DNA of 64,000 nucleotides, from positions 1,831,526 through 1,895,525 of the forward strand of contig NZ_SHNN01000001.1 of NCBI RefSeq assembly GCF_026262625.1, given 5' to 3'. This stretch comes from Candidatus Litorirhabdus singularis. Lineage in GTDB: Bacteria > Pseudomonadota > Gammaproteobacteria > Pseudomonadales > Halieaceae. Numbering within the stretch: the stretch's first letter is position 1; each line of letters begins with the position of its first letter. The notes beneath the pieces were generated by a model. That model searched no databases, was not told where the DNA came from, and saw only the letters and a list, made by a program, of their open reading frames with translations. Position numbers and translations under genes: made by a program. This document shows positions 26,476 through 36,641 of the stretch, one piece after another.

Positions 26476-27234
26476 ATGATCAAGGTGGCATACCGAATAT
26501 TGCTGGGCATAGTATTGCTCTGCTCCGGCCAGGCGCAGGCAGACTGGAAAGACCTATTAGACACGGTTACGGACACTGCAAAAGATTCCACTACCGCTAA
26601 ACAGGCGACAGCCGCGCTCGGGCTCTCGGAAGAGGAAGTTGTACTCGGCCTCAAGGAGGCATTGAATACCAGCACCAGGATTGCGGTGGAGACTTTGGGT
26701 AAACAGGGCGGTTTCATGGATAATCCGCTGGTGCGGATACCGCTGCCTGAAGAGCTTGAATGGGTTGAGAAATCCCTGCGCAAGGCTGGACAGGACAAGT
26801 ATGCCGATGACTTTGTGCTGACCATGAATCGGGCGGCGGAAAAAGCCGTGCCGATCGCACTGGAGCAATTTGAAGGTGCCATCAGTGCCATGACCCTCGA
26901 TGATGCAAATAAAATTCTCAGCGGGCCCGATGACGCCGCTACTGCTTACTTTCGTGAGCACGCTGAAAAACCTTTGCGCGAGCGATTTTTGCCGATTGTA
27001 AAAGAGGCCACTGATGCCGCTGGTGTCACTGCTGCCTACAAGGAGATGACCAGTTACGCCGGAGGTTTTAGCAGCTTTTTCAGTAAGCAAGCGATCGATG
27101 TCGATGAGTACGTCACTGAGCAAACTCTTGATGGTTTGTTCCAGATGGTGGCCGCCGAAGAAGCGCGCATTCGCACAGATCCAGTAGCGCGAACCAGCGA
27201 GCTGTTAGAACAAGTCTTTGGCGCGAGAAAATAG
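26476..27234 (+). CDS. DUF4197 family periplasmic protein
   Basis: A 252-residue exported protein from ATG 26476, chosen because GGAGAG precedes it and the signal peptide (to about residue 24, GQAQA) then starts normally; an open frame runs further upstream through IS-derived DNA. The mature part shows the DUF4197 pattern: GLKEALNTSTRIAVETLGKQ, a following FMDNPLVRIPLPEEL, and KALPI-like AEKAVPIALEQFEGAI, ending with DGLFQMVAAEEARIRTDPVA. The family function is not established. IS6 left ends lie 160-200 bases before it and a right end 54 bases after, so the gene may have travelled as an IS-bounded unit. Confidence 0.88.
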   Translation: MIKVAYRILLGIVLLCSGQAQADWKDLLDTVTDTAKDSTTAKQATAALGLSEEEVVLGLKEALNTSTRIAVETLGKQGGFMDNPLVRIPLPEELEWVEKSLRKAGQDKYADDFVLTMNRAAEKAVPIALEQFEGAISAMTLDDANKILSGPDDAATAYFREHAEKPLRERFLPIVKEATDAAGVTAAYKEMTSYAGGFSSFFSKQAIDVDEYVTEQTLDGLFQMVAAEEARIRTDPVARTSELLEQVFGARK

Positions 27235-27287
27235 CAAGAAATGGGGCACTGATGAAAGCGGTCAGCTATGGCTGCCGCCTCCAGGGT

Positions 27288-27304
27288 TTAACTTGCCAAT
27301 AACC
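27288..27304 (+). repeat. Solo IS6 right terminal repeat
   Basis: TTAACTTGCCAATAACC, one base longer than the standard right end. No transposase DNA precedes it. With the left ends at 26280/26302 it brackets the DUF4197 gene. Confidence 0.65.
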
Positions 27305-27444
27305 TCCACAGGTAGCTGGAGAAAACCGTAGTCGATCGAAGTCTTCACAGGGGCTATCAGGTAAGTGTGTATGTTCGTGTTAAACTGCTTTCCAGCCATC
27401 CACCCACCAATCTCTGCGGCTAATTGGAAGGAATAAACTAGAAC

Positions 27445-28347
27445 ATGCCGATTAATTGGTATCCCGGCCACATGCATAAGGCCAACAAGGATATGAAAAA
27501 AATCCTGCCGCAGGTGGATCTGATCATTGAATTATTGGATTGCCGCCTACCCTACAGCAGTCAGAATCCGTCCATTGCAACCCTGGCCAAAGGCAAGCCC
27601 TGTATAAAAGTACTGAGCAAGTCCGATCTGGCGGACCCTGAAATAACTCTGCAATGGCAGGAGTACTTTGAGCGGACCGCCTCGGTAAAAACCATGCTCA
27701 CCGCGTTGGATCAAACCGACAAAGCGCAGAAATTGATTCAACTTTGCCACAAGATGGTGCCGCGGCTAGCCAAAGCAAAGTTTAATTTGCAAGCTATGAT
27801 TACCGGTATCCCCAATGTAGGGAAATCTACCCTGATCAACACCGTTGCTGGACGCAAAGTTGCCAAAACCGGCGACGAACCAGCGATCACCAAAGGCATG
27901 CAGAGAATCCGCATCAACGAGGGTCTGGTATTGCTGGATACGCCGGGTATTCTCTGGCCAAAAATTCATAACCAGAACAGCGCTTACCGGCTGGCTGCCT
28001 CCGGGGCCATCAAAGACACGGCCATTGAGATCGAGGATATCGCCCTGTATCTCAGCGAATTTCTGCTACAGCACTACCCGAGAAACTTGATGGCGCGCTA
28101 CGAAATGACTGAACTGCCCGCGTCCGACATTGAATTCCTCGAAGTAATGGGTGCTAAGCGTGGCTGCCTGCGACGTGGCGGCCGCGTAGATCTGGAGAAG
28201 GTGTCATCCATTCTGGTCAATGAATATCGCGCCGGCATGCTGGGCAACATTACCCTTGAGACACCGGCAATGGTGGTAGTCGAGGAAAAGATTATCGCCA
28301 ACAACAGGTCGAAGGATACCGCCAAATTAAATGCCCGAAATTGGTAG
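27445..28347 (+). CDS. ylqF: Ribosome biogenesis GTPase YlqF/RbgA
   Basis: A 300-residue circularly permuted GTPase. The start INWYPGHMHKANKDM is typical. The order is G4-like LSKSDL (57-62), then G1 GIPNVGKST (121-129), then G3 DTPGIL (165-170). Family members assist assembly of the large ribosomal subunit in the cytoplasm. The C-terminal domain is present, but the last ten codons (DTAKLNARNW and the TAG stop) coincide with the left end of an IS6 copy: the repeat starts at 28315, inside the frame. The native C-terminus was thus replaced. The gene may still be functional because only the extreme tail is affected. Confidence 0.92.
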   Translation: MPINWYPGHMHKANKDMKKILPQVDLIIELLDCRLPYSSQNPSIATLAKGKPCIKVLSKSDLADPEITLQWQEYFERTASVKTMLTALDQTDKAQKLIQLCHKMVPRLAKAKFNLQAMITGIPNVGKSTLINTVAGRKVAKTGDEPAITKGMQRIRINEGLVLLDTPGILWPKIHNQNSAYRLAASGAIKDTAIEIEDIALYLSEFLLQHYPRNLMARYEMTELPASDIEFLEVMGAKRGCLRRGGRVDLEKVSSILVNEYRAGMLGNITLETPAMVVVEEKIIANNRSKDTAKLNARNW

Positions 28348-29163
28348 AATCCGCTCATGAATACTTATAAGCGCCACTGATTCCAGCTAGGCGCCCCCCA
28401 CCCGACATCATTTCCTACGCCGTCTGGCTCTAATACAGGTTCAACCTCAGGCGCGTGGTAACAGCCACCGCGATGTTGAAGATCTGCTCGCAGAGCGTGG
28501 CATCACAGTAAGCCGCGAAGCAATCCGCCTCTGGTGCATCAAGTTCGGTGCAATGTACGCCGGGAGATTGAAACAAAAGCACCGAGGCTATGGCGATACC
28601 TTCTACATCGACGAAGTCTTCGCCGGTGTGCCGGACCATTCAGATCAACGGCAAGTAGCATTATCTATGGCGGGCTGTTGATCAGGATGGCGAGGTGGTT
28701 GATGTATTTCTACAGGCCAGGCGAGATAGTGCAGCAGCAAAGCGCTTCTTCAGGCGCCTGTTGCGATCTAGTGGCGCCGAACCAAGGAGGATCGTGACTG
28801 ATAAGCTGCGTAGCTACCCCGTAGCCCTACGGTAAGTTATGCCAGACACGATCCACAGTACTAAGCAGTATGAGAATAATCGGGCTGAACAATCTCATGA
28901 GACGCGCGTTAGCAGGCGACCAGGGTGCGAGAGCGAGGGATGTGTGGTGCGGCATTCCGACGGTTCAAATCAATTAGTCCGGCTCAGAGATTTTTGGGAG
29001 CTCATGCAGCGGTTAGTAATTTATTTAACCTGGGTAGGCATCTCATCAGCGCAGAACATCATCGGAATCTTAGGGCAACTGCGTTTACAGAGTGGGGAAT
29101 GGCGGTTGCTTGAGTCGTCGGTGTGGCAATTCGTTCGCTTCAAAAAGTTAACTTGTCAGCATC
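28315..29163 (+). mobile_element. IS6-family element, full-length defective copy 5
   Basis: Left repeat GATACCGCCAAATTAA (28315-28330) and right repeat TTAACTTGTCAGCATC (29148-29163). The transposase region 28357-29113 carries all three recurrent insertions: A (AGCTAGGCGCCCCC), B (GCGCGTGGTAACAG) and C, plus point stops. The protein is therefore split over three frames. Its left end supplies the stop codon of ylqF. Confidence 0.88.
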
Positions 29164-29325
29164 ATCGTGACGGATACGTTGCGCGGTTACCCGGTGGCTG
29201 AGCGGGAAGTGATGCCAGAAACGGTTCACAGTACTTAACAGTATGAGAATAACGGGGCAGAGCAATCTCATGAATCGAGTTGGGTTAGGGAGAGAGGGAT
29301 GGGTAAGTTCAAACCGGTCAGAAAA
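29164..29325 (+). mobile_element. IS6-family fragment, copy 6
   Basis: Directly after the right end of copy 5 comes a piece of another copy. It encodes IVTDTLRGYPVAEREVMPET and part of the following ENN..EQSHES region, with an in-frame stop. No terminal repeat is retained. The following 205 bases to the PEP-CTERM gene are AT-rich with no feature I can identify apart from its leader. Confidence 0.8.
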
Positions 29326-29530
29326 GCCCCCTTATTCCCCTGTCAGTTTTTTTTACACTGGGGGTGGCTGTAGCTCCGCAGGGAAGAAAATATATCCCCT
29401 AACTTATTGTTTAAATTGTAATATATTTTTCTGGCCTCAATATTGCATTGTATTTTAGGAACTGTAATAACCTTTGTCTCACGGAGCAAAGGCTAACTTA
29501 ACTTGAATTAGAATCTAAGGATGGCTAGAG

Positions 29531-30169
29531 ATGAAAATCGGAAATAAAACTAAGGGCGCCTTGAGAAAAGCAGCGCTCATTCTGTCGCTCGGCCTCGCAG
29601 CTAATGCGGCACAAGCAGGCTTCATTGCCGTCAATTCACCCTACGTATCCGGCGGGATTTCTACATTGGGTGCGGCGGGATTTGGTGGCGCCAGCTCGAC
29701 TGCGTCAGCAACTTTTGGCTACGGCGCAGGGTCGAACTACTCTGGCGACTACTGGAATTCTCTTGTGTTTACATCCGACACCATTTTCGACATCAGTCTT
29801 GCCGCTTTTCAAGGTGGAAATGGCGACAACACTGGCGTACATCTGTTCAAGTGGGATGGCGCGGTACCGGGGCCTGTAGAGCGAATTGTTAACGCAGCGT
29901 TTGATTCAGTCCCCTGCGGTGGACCGCTTGCGGGGACTTGCAACTTAGCGAGCAATGTTAGGGCAGGCGCCATCCAGGTAGGCGATGTCTTCGCCACAGG
30001 GTTAGCAGCTGGAGATTATCTGATAGGTCTCTATGAGGGCAATAACGCGCCAGATCCTGGGTCAATTGCCTTCGAACTTACCGCAAAACCTGTCCCCGCG
30101 CCTGCAACTCTTGCTCTTGTCGGACTCGGTCTGGTGGGTATTGGTAGATCCCGGAGACGCATCCGCTAG
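29531..30169 (+). CDS. PEP-CTERM sorting-domain protein
   Basis: A 212-residue exported protein. The signal peptide ends near NAAQA (about 28). The C-terminus has VPAPATLALVGLGLVGIG followed by RSRRR, a classical PEP-CTERM signal (Pro-containing motif, hydrophobic helix, Arg tail). The mature region is Gly/Ser/Ala-rich, with GSNYSGDYWNSLVFTSDTIF and repeated Gly-Asn-Asp clusters, typical of beta-sandwich surface or exopolysaccharide-associated proteins. It stands as the only gene between IS copies 6 and 7. An exosortase elsewhere in the genome would be needed to process it. Confidence 0.88.
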   Translation: MKIGNKTKGALRKAALILSLGLAANAAQAGFIAVNSPYVSGGISTLGAAGFGGASSTASATFGYGAGSNYSGDYWNSLVFTSDTIFDISLAAFQGGNGDNTGVHLFKWDGAVPGPVERIVNAAFDSVPCGGPLAGTCNLASNVRAGAIQVGDVFATGLAAGDYLIGLYEGNNAPDPGSIAFELTAKPVPAPATLALVGLGLVGIGRSRRRIR

Positions 30170-30206
30170 CGCAATCTTTTTCTAGCTGAAGGCGGCGCCC
30201 TTCGCG

Positions 30207-31027
30207 GGTACTGCCAGGTTAAGTAGCCGATATTGATAGAATCGGTGGATGAATACCTACAAACGCCACCGATTCCCGCCAGATATCATTTCGTATGCCG
30301 TCTGGCTCTTCAATCGTTTCAACCTCAGGCGTGTGGTAACAGTCATCGGGATATTGAAGATCTGCTCGCAGAGCGTGGCATCACAGTCACCCGGGAATCA
30401 ATCCGTCTCTGGTGCATCAAGTTTGGCGCCATTTATGCCCGCCGCCTGAAACGAAAGCATCGTGGCTATGGCGACACTTTCTACATCGATGAAGTCTTCG
30501 CCGGTGTGCCGGACCATTCAAATCAACGGTAAGCAGCATTACCTGTGGCGAGCACTCGATCAGGATGGCGAGGTGGTTGATGTATACCTGCAGGCCAGGC
30601 GAGATGGTGCAGCAGCCAAGCGTTTCTTCAGACGCCTTTTGCGATCCAGTGGCAGTGAACCCAGGAAGATCGTGACTGATAAATTGCGGAGTTATGGCGT
30701 AGCCCATAGAGAACTGATACCCGACACGATCGACAGTACGCAGCAGTATCAGAGCAACCGGGCCGAGCAATCTCATGAATCGACGAGGGTGCGAGAGCGC
30801 GGGATGCGATGGTCCGACATCTCGGAGTTTAAATCGATAAAGCAGGCGCAGAGATTTTTGGGAGCTCATGCAGCGGTTAGTAATTTATTCAATCTTGGTA
30901 GGCATCTGGTCAAGGCTCAGCACTATCGTGATCTTAGGATCAGTGCGTTCAATCAATGGAGTAGGGTAGTGGCATGATGACCACCGGCTGGACTACCCAG
31001 GCCTCAAATACTTAACTTGCCAAAACC
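30207..31027 (+). mobile_element. IS6-family element, full-length defective copy 7
   Basis: Left repeat GGTACTGCCAGGTTAA (30207-30222) and right repeat TTAACTTGCCAAAACC (31012-31027). The transposase region is 30249-30977. Insert B shifts frame after RFNL and insert C shifts it again after DEVF, so the N-terminal, middle and C-terminal parts lie in three frames, each still free of other stops. No 8-bp direct duplication flanks it. Confidence 0.9.
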
Positions 31028-31047
31028 TTTCATACGCCTAGAGTAGC

Positions 31048-32049
31048 CTAATAATCTCGCAAAGTTTGCGAAGGGAGCTGCCCGAAGACCCGGCGATAGT
31101 CATTGGCAAAGCGCCCCAGTTCATAAAACCCAAGGCCAGTGGCGACCTTGGATACGCTGGTATCCTTGGAGCATGCGGAAAGCAGTTGCTGGCGAGCGAA
31201 ATGTAATCTTCGGCGTTTCATGTATGTCAGTGGAGACATATCAAACGCGTCTTTGAAAGCATATTGAAGGCTGCGTTCACTGATATCGGCGATCTCGAGC
31301 AGATCTGTAACAGATACATGTGTGGTTTCGCGATGGCAGCGCAGATATTCAAGTGCCCGACGCATGCCATTTTCTCTCGTAGCATTGGGTACTTTCTCAG
31401 TTATTGGCGCCAACTGGGCAGCGATCAATGTGAGATGGGACACCAGTTCCTCTGTTAACGCATCAAGTACAGCTGCATCGCGAATCTTAGCGAGATCCGA
31501 ATGGGCCAGATCCAAAACTCGTTTTCCCCAAAAAACCAGGTTAGTTAAGACCTGATGTTGAATAGGCAGGTTATGCGCAGCCACCGTTGTCATTAAGACA
31601 TCGGCCAGCTGCTGATCCATACGCCGCCAGCAATGGTTTAAATCGATCATGAAAACGAGCTGACAGTGGCCTTCCCTAATCTCCACGTCCAATGGTCCTG
31701 GTAGCGTCGCCGGAATGGTTTTGCCAGAGTGCGGTTCATCCCAGTATCGAGCATCTCTGCCCGCTCCCAGCGGTATCGCCAATACCAGAGTTCCGGCTGG
31801 GGACAGGCCCCGCACTTGCGCGGCTAGACTGATTTTCTCCTGGTAAATCGAGAACAGTGGCGTCACAACTGAGCTAAGAGAGTGTTTGAACTTTCCACCG
31901 GTACTGGGGTTGCATAGAAGTTCCCAGGGCCGCAGTGCCATTTCGAAACTCGCGGGATCCTCGGTAGTCAGGGATATTGACTGTATCTTAGCCACCGGGG
32001 CATCGGCGGCTATAAACGACGTTGAACATTGGTTTTGCGGATTTTGCAT
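31048..32049 (-). CDS. AraC-family transcriptional regulator
   Basis: A 333-residue regulator from ATG 32049; a longer open frame to 32178 overlaps the divergent gene's start and is unlikely. The C-terminal AraC domain has two helix-turn-helices: VSVTDLLEIADISERSLQYA and, later, VSKVATGLGFYELGRFANDY. The N-terminal part is a cupin-like sensor region (SLAAQVRGLSPAGTLVLAIP). It is divergent from the DUF3604 gene at 32153, about 100 bases away, so that gene is the probable target. Its 3' end lies 20 bases from the right end of IS copy 7. Confidence 0.85.
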   Translation of the reverse strand: MQNPQNQCSTSFIAADAPVAKIQSISLTTEDPASFEMALRPWELLCNPSTGGKFKHSLSSVVTPLFSIYQEKISLAAQVRGLSPAGTLVLAIPLGAGRDARYWDEPHSGKTIPATLPGPLDVEIREGHCQLVFMIDLNHCWRRMDQQLADVLMTTVAAHNLPIQHQVLTNLVFWGKRVLDLAHSDLAKIRDAAVLDALTEELVSHLTLIAAQLAPITEKVPNATRENGMRRALEYLRCHRETTHVSVTDLLEIADISERSLQYAFKDAFDMSPLTYMKRRRLHFARQQLLSACSKDTSVSKVATGLGFYELGRFANDYRRVFGQLPSQTLRDY

Positions 32050-32152
32050 ATTAATTACTGTCGCTCGGTGTAGGATCATTATAGCAGTTGAATCTGCTGT
32101 CACGGCTTGCTCTGCGATAACCACTATTACCGATATATTGAAGGCATTTGTA

Positions 32153-34033
32153 ATGAAAAATGGAACGTTAGTTGCCATTCTCGCGCTTATAATTTCCCCA
32201 ATTGCCTTGAATCTTCAAGCACAAGGCAGCGCGGATAACATTTATTCGCCTTATGTAAATGATAACTTCCCCAACAATGTCTATTGGGGTGATACGCACC
32301 TGCACACGTCACTGTCATTCGACGCCTATGGCGATGGCAATACCACATTGGGTTCTGATGCTGCCTATGAATTTGCCAAGGGGAAAGTCATCAACGGTCA
32401 CGACGGTGTGCCCGTTCGCATATCCAGGCCGCTAGACTTCATTGTCATAGCGGACCACGCGGAATACATGGGAGTGGTTCAGGGTGTAAACACCGGCGAC
32501 AAATTATTGCAAGCAACAGAGCCCGGCGCCCGTTGGTCAAAAATGGCCCAGGAGGGAGGACTGCTGCAGGTTTTTGGTGAGATGGTAAATGATGGCGCTA
32601 CCAACCAACCGCGTGAGCTCAGTGAGGAGTTTACCCGTTCAGTTTGGGCGAAAGTCATTGATTATGCTGAAGAGTATAACGATCCTGGTGTCTTTACTGC
32701 ATTCATCGGCTACGAGTACTCGTCGTTGCCCGATGGTGGCGACAATCTCCATCGAGTGGTGATGTTCAGAGATGGCGCCGACAAGACCAGCCAGGTGATT
32801 CCTTTTAGTCTGTTTGATGGTGAAGACCCGGAAGAGCTTTGGGATTATTTCGCCCGTTATGAAAAGAAAACCGGCGGCCAGGTTTTCTCCATTCCGCATA
32901 ACGGTAACTTGTCTGCCGGAAGGATGTTCGCATTGCAGGATCTGGATGGTAAGCCTCTATCGAAAAAGTACGCTGAAAATCGTATGCGCTGGGAGCCATT
33001 GGTTGAAACCACGCAGATGAAAGGTGATAGCGAAACCCATGCGGTGCTTTCGCCGGACGATGAGTTTGCGAATTTTGAAACCTGGGATCTGGGTAACCTG
33101 ATTGTGACAAAACGAACATCCCCCAAATTAATGCAGCATGAATATAGCCGCGCCGCCCTAAAGCATGGGCTGGCTCAGGGAAAAATTCTCGGTAAAAACC
33201 CCTTCAAGTTCGGCATGATTGGATCTACAGATTCCCACACCAGCTTTTCCAATGCTGAAGAGGACAACTTTTTGGGGAAATATGGAACGGCCGCGCCCGC
33301 GCCTGGTCGCTGGAGCAAAAAGTTTCCTCCGCTTACTGTGCCCGGTGTGTTGGAGCAGTTCACTGAATGGCAGACTTCGCAATCGGGGTACGCCGCCGTT
33401 TGGTCAAAAGAGAATACTCGAGAGGCAATTTTCGATGCCATGAAAAGGAAGGAGGTCTATGCCACGACCGGGCCCAGAATGACCGTTCGCGCCTTTGGTG
33501 GCTTTGACTATTCGAGTGATGATGCTTATAGCAACAACTTCGCACGCATTGGTTATGAGAAAGGAGTGCCAATGGGCGGCGATCTTGCCAAGGCCCCCGA
33601 AGGGAAGAGATTTTCTATGATGATCGCGGCCTTGAAGGACCCTGATGGCGCTAACCTTGATAGGATCCAGGTGATTAAAGGGTGGGTCGATTCTGCAGGA
33701 AACCAGCACGAGCGAATTTATGACGCGGCGGTTTCCGGTGATAGAACAGTGGGCCTGGATGGGCGTTGCAAAACCCCGGTGGGTTCCACTGTCGACCTTA
33801 AGACAGCAACCTATAAGAATACTATCGGTGAGGCGATGCTTGTATCTACCTGGTTTGATCCTGATTTTGATCCATCCGTACCGAGCTTTTACTACGTGCG
33901 TGTTATAGAAATTCCGACGCCCCGCTGGACCGCCTTTGATGCCGTCAGGTATGCAATAGAAATGCCGGAGGAGGTGACGATGGTGTTGCAGGAACGAGCC
34001 TACACCTCGCCAATTTGGTACACACCAGAATAG
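32153..34033 (+). CDS. DUF3604 family protein (second paralog)
   Basis: Secreted protein of 626 residues. The start at ATG 32153 follows AAGG and gives a clean signal peptide (to about 24, LNLQAQ); the frame is open further upstream but overlaps the AraC gene. Landmarks match the other two paralogs: WGDTHLHTS (His49/His51), VIADHAEYMG, IPHNGNLS, GSTDSHTS, EVYATTGPRM and the final AYTSPIWYTPE. A PHP-like metal-binding site is plausible. The reaction is unknown. The divergent AraC regulator suggests substrate-induced expression. The TAG stop is immediately followed by the first base of IS copy 8. Confidence 0.9.
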   Translation: MKNGTLVAILALIISPIALNLQAQGSADNIYSPYVNDNFPNNVYWGDTHLHTSLSFDAYGDGNTTLGSDAAYEFAKGKVINGHDGVPVRISRPLDFIVIADHAEYMGVVQGVNTGDKLLQATEPGARWSKMAQEGGLLQVFGEMVNDGATNQPRELSEEFTRSVWAKVIDYAEEYNDPGVFTAFIGYEYSSLPDGGDNLHRVVMFRDGADKTSQVIPFSLFDGEDPEELWDYFARYEKKTGGQVFSIPHNGNLSAGRMFALQDLDGKPLSKKYAENRMRWEPLVETTQMKGDSETHAVLSPDDEFANFETWDLGNLIVTKRTSPKLMQHEYSRAALKHGLAQGKILGKNPFKFGMIGSTDSHTSFSNAEEDNFLGKYGTAAPAPGRWSKKFPPLTVPGVLEQFTEWQTSQSGYAAVWSKENTREAIFDAMKRKEVYATTGPRMTVRAFGGFDYSSDDAYSNNFARIGYEKGVPMGGDLAKAPEGKRFSMMIAALKDPDGANLDRIQVIKGWVDSAGNQHERIYDAAVSGDRTVGLDGRCKTPVGSTVDLKTATYKNTIGEAMLVSTWFDPDFDPSVPSFYYVRVIEIPTPRWTAFDAVRYAIEMPEEVTMVLQERAYTSPIWYTPE

Positions 34034-34853
34034 GGTATCGCCAACTTAACTGCCCCATATTGATAGAATCGACGCATGCACACCTATAAACGCCACAGAT
34101 TCCCACCTGACATCATCAGCTACGCTGTCTGGCTCTACTACAGATTCAATCTCAGGCGCGCGGTAGCAGCCACCGCGATATCGAAGATCTGCTCGCCGAA
34201 CGAGGCATAATCGTCACTCGTGAATCGATCCGCCTATGGTGCATCAAGTTCGGTGCTATATACAGTCGAAGATTGAAGCGAAAGCACAGGGGCTATGGCG
34301 ACACGTTCTACATCGATGAAGTCTTCGCCGGTGTGCCGGACCATTCAAATCAACGGCAAACAGCATTACCTATGGCGGGCCGTGGATCAGGATGGTGAAG
34401 TCGTTGATGTGTATCTACAGGCCAAGCGTGATGGTACCTCCGCCAAGCGCTTCTTCAGGCGGCTGGTGCGATCCAGTGGCACCGAGCTCAGGAAAATCGT
34501 GACTGATAAATTAGGAAGCTACGGCGTCGCTCACCGGGAGTTAATTCCAGACACGATCCACAGCAATGAACAGTATGAGAATAACCGGGCCGAGCAATCG
34601 CATGAAGCTACAAGGGTTAGAGAGCGAGGGATGTGTGGTGCGGCATTCCGGCGATTCAAATCGGTCAGGCAGGCGCAGAGATTTCTGGGTGCCCATGCAG
34701 CGGTCTCCAATCTCTTCAATTTGGGTCGGCACAAGGTGGGTGCTCAGCATTATCGTGATCTCAGGATGAATGCGTTCGCTGATTGTAGTAGGGCGGTAGT
34801 TTGAGATCTGAGGATAGATTCCTGTGATCTCAAAAAGTTTACTTGTCAAAACC
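34034..34853 (+). mobile_element. IS6-family element, full-length defective copy 8
   Basis: Left repeat GGTATCGCCAACTTAA (34034-34049) and right repeat TTTACTTGTCAAAACC (34838-34853). The transposase region is 34076-34804. Insert B appears as GCGCGCGGTAGCAG and insert C is present, giving the same three-frame split as in copy 7. It begins exactly at the base after the DUF3604 stop codon. No target duplication is seen. Confidence 0.9.
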
Positions 34854-34954
34854 CAATTAGCCACTCGCCGGTGCAAATATGGCCGCTTCTACCTATAGCA
34901 GACATTCGGGGCTTGGGGCGGTGTAGGGCGGCTTCCACCTGAATAACGACTCTA

Positions 34955-35602
34955 CTAACCCTTGTAGCCCAGCGCCGCCTGGAACCCTTCTTCCATGATG
35001 GCTCTGATAATGCCTTGTACCGCCTCGGTATCATTGATGCGCGGGAACGCACCTTCGGGAACGGGCAAATCCAGGAACTGGCATAGTGGCTGCCAACCAT
35101 CTGCCACTTCGAAAACCAGCAGCCGTTCCGGGTCTATGTTTGCCCTGACATCGGCAACATGTTCATTGAATCGCCGGATAAGGTGATCATGATCATGCAT
35201 CCGACAATCGAAGTAGTCATCGACAGTCGCCTTCATGTAAGCACCCGCCTCGGTGCCTGGCAGGAACTCTATCCATTCTTTGCCAAAGATCGTGCTCTGG
35301 ACTGAAGTAAACCACTTCTCCGGGTCCCGTACAGTAAGCACAACTTTCGCATCAGGGTAATACTCGGCCAGTGAGGCATAACTGGTGCAGGCAGGAAAGT
35401 CGACTGTTGCCGTAAAGCCCTCGAAAAGCGCATCCCAATCCGGTGCGCCGTTTCCCACCTGTTCCCAGAGCTTCCAGTGCCTGGGCCCTTTTGGGAAGCA
35501 TTCCACCATGTGATAACAGGGGTAACCCATTTGCTCCAGTGCCGCCTTCAGTGACATGGTGCCGGTGCGACCGAAACCTGCGCCGATAATTTTCAATGCC
35601 AT
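34955..35602 (-). CDS. Sulfotransferase family protein
   Basis: A 215-residue protein starting at ATG 35602, preceded by GGGAGAG. The PAPS 5'-phosphosulfate loop is read in GAGFGRTGTMSLKAALE (about 5-21), and the 3'-phosphate-binding segment in AKVVLTVRDPEKWFTSVQS. The protein matches the small sulfotransferase family common in marine bacteria and eukaryotes, which moves sulfate from PAPS to an alcohol or similar acceptor. The acceptor is unknown. It stands alone between IS copies 8 and 9. An alkyl-sulfatase-like gene at 53378 is the only other sulfate-ester enzyme here. Confidence 0.88.
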   Translation of the reverse strand: MALKIIGAGFGRTGTMSLKAALEQMGYPCYHMVECFPKGPRHWKLWEQVGNGAPDWDALFEGFTATVDFPACTSYASLAEYYPDAKVVLTVRDPEKWFTSVQSTIFGKEWIEFLPGTEAGAYMKATVDDYFDCRMHDHDHLIRRFNEHVADVRANIDPERLLVFEVADGWQPLCQFLDLPVPEGAFPRINDTEAVQGIIRAIMEEGFQAALGYKG

Positions 35603-35703
35603 ATCACTCTCCCGCAAATAATTAGGTATTCAAAGAGTATAGAGTATGTGTCGCCGTTTGGGCGATTCGAGACCTTAGCCACCTCAATACCATGCCTCCC
35701 AAA

Positions 35704-36504
35704 GGTACTGCCAAGTTAAGTAGCCGTATTTGCTAGAATTGTCAGATGACTACATATAAGCGCCACAGATTCCAGCTAGGCGCCCCCCACCCGATATCAT
35801 TAGCTACGCCGTATGGCCCTACTACAGATTCAATCTCAGGCGCGGTAGCAGCCACCGAGATATCGAGGATCTGCTAGCCGAACGAGGCATCACTGTCAGT
35901 CGAGAGTCGATCCGGCTCTGGTGCATAAAATTTGGAGCGCTATACGCCAAAAGACTAAAGCGAAAGCACCGGGGCTATGGCGACACTTTCTATATCGATG
36001 AAGTCTTCATCAAAATCAATGGTAAGCAACACTACCTATGGCGAGCGGTAGACCAGGATGGTGAAGTCGTTGATGTATATCTTTAAGCAAAGCGTGACGG
36101 TACAGCAGCTAAACGCTTCTTCAAAAGGTTATTGCGCAGTCATGGTGGCGAGCCCAGAAGGATCGTGACAGACAAACCCCGAAGCTATGGGGTAGCGCAT
36201 CGTGCGCTGATCCCCGATACGATCCACAGTACTAAGCAGTATGAGAACAATCGGGCCGAGCAATCGCATGAAGCGACGAGGGTCAGGGAGCGGGGGATGC
36301 GACGATTTAAATCAGTCAGGCAGGCTCGGAGGTTTCTGGGTGCTCATGCTGCGGTCTCCAATCTCTTCAATTTGGGTCAGCACAAGGTGGGTGCTCAGCA
36401 TTATCGTGATCTCAGGGCAGGTGCGTTCGAAGAATGGGGTAGGGCGGTTGCTTGAGATCGGATGGCAGATTCAAACGGTCTCTAAGAGTTAAGTTGCCAG
36501 AACC
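35704..36504 (+). mobile_element. IS6-family element, full-length defective copy 9
   Basis: Left repeat GGTACTGCCAAGTTAA (35704-35719) and right repeat TTAAGTTGCCAGAACC (36489-36504). The transposase region is 35745-36455. It carries insert A and a 12-nt version of insert B, but not insert C. There is also an in-frame stop (TAA) after the VDVYL codons. It is thus a different break pattern from copies 7 and 8. Confidence 0.88.
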
Positions 36505-36554
36505 GGCTGTGGTGCTAGATTTCTATGGTTCCAACGAGTTAACTTGCCAGAACC
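36505..36554 (+). repeat. Extra IS6 right-end fragment
   Basis: Fifty bases matching the 3' terminal DNA of the copy at 56559-56960 (GGCTGTGGTGCTAGATTTCT start) and ending in TTAACTTGCCAGAACC. It sits immediately after the right end of copy 9, so two right ends are stacked. Confidence 0.75.
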
Positions 36555-36641
36555 CTCCCCATTAATCCTCAGGTAGCTTCCGCAATGATCAGTCAGGCCA
36601 ATGCAGGTCTACCTGCGCAGATGCTTATTAATGCCTGACGC

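Noticed and set aside
28357..34804. Ribosome hopping (byp-like) across inserts A-C
   Set aside because: Hopping needs a matching in-frame take-off and landing codon. For inserts A and B the zero-frame codons flanking the insert do not match, and no stimulatory structure is evident. Dead copies amplified in trans are simpler.
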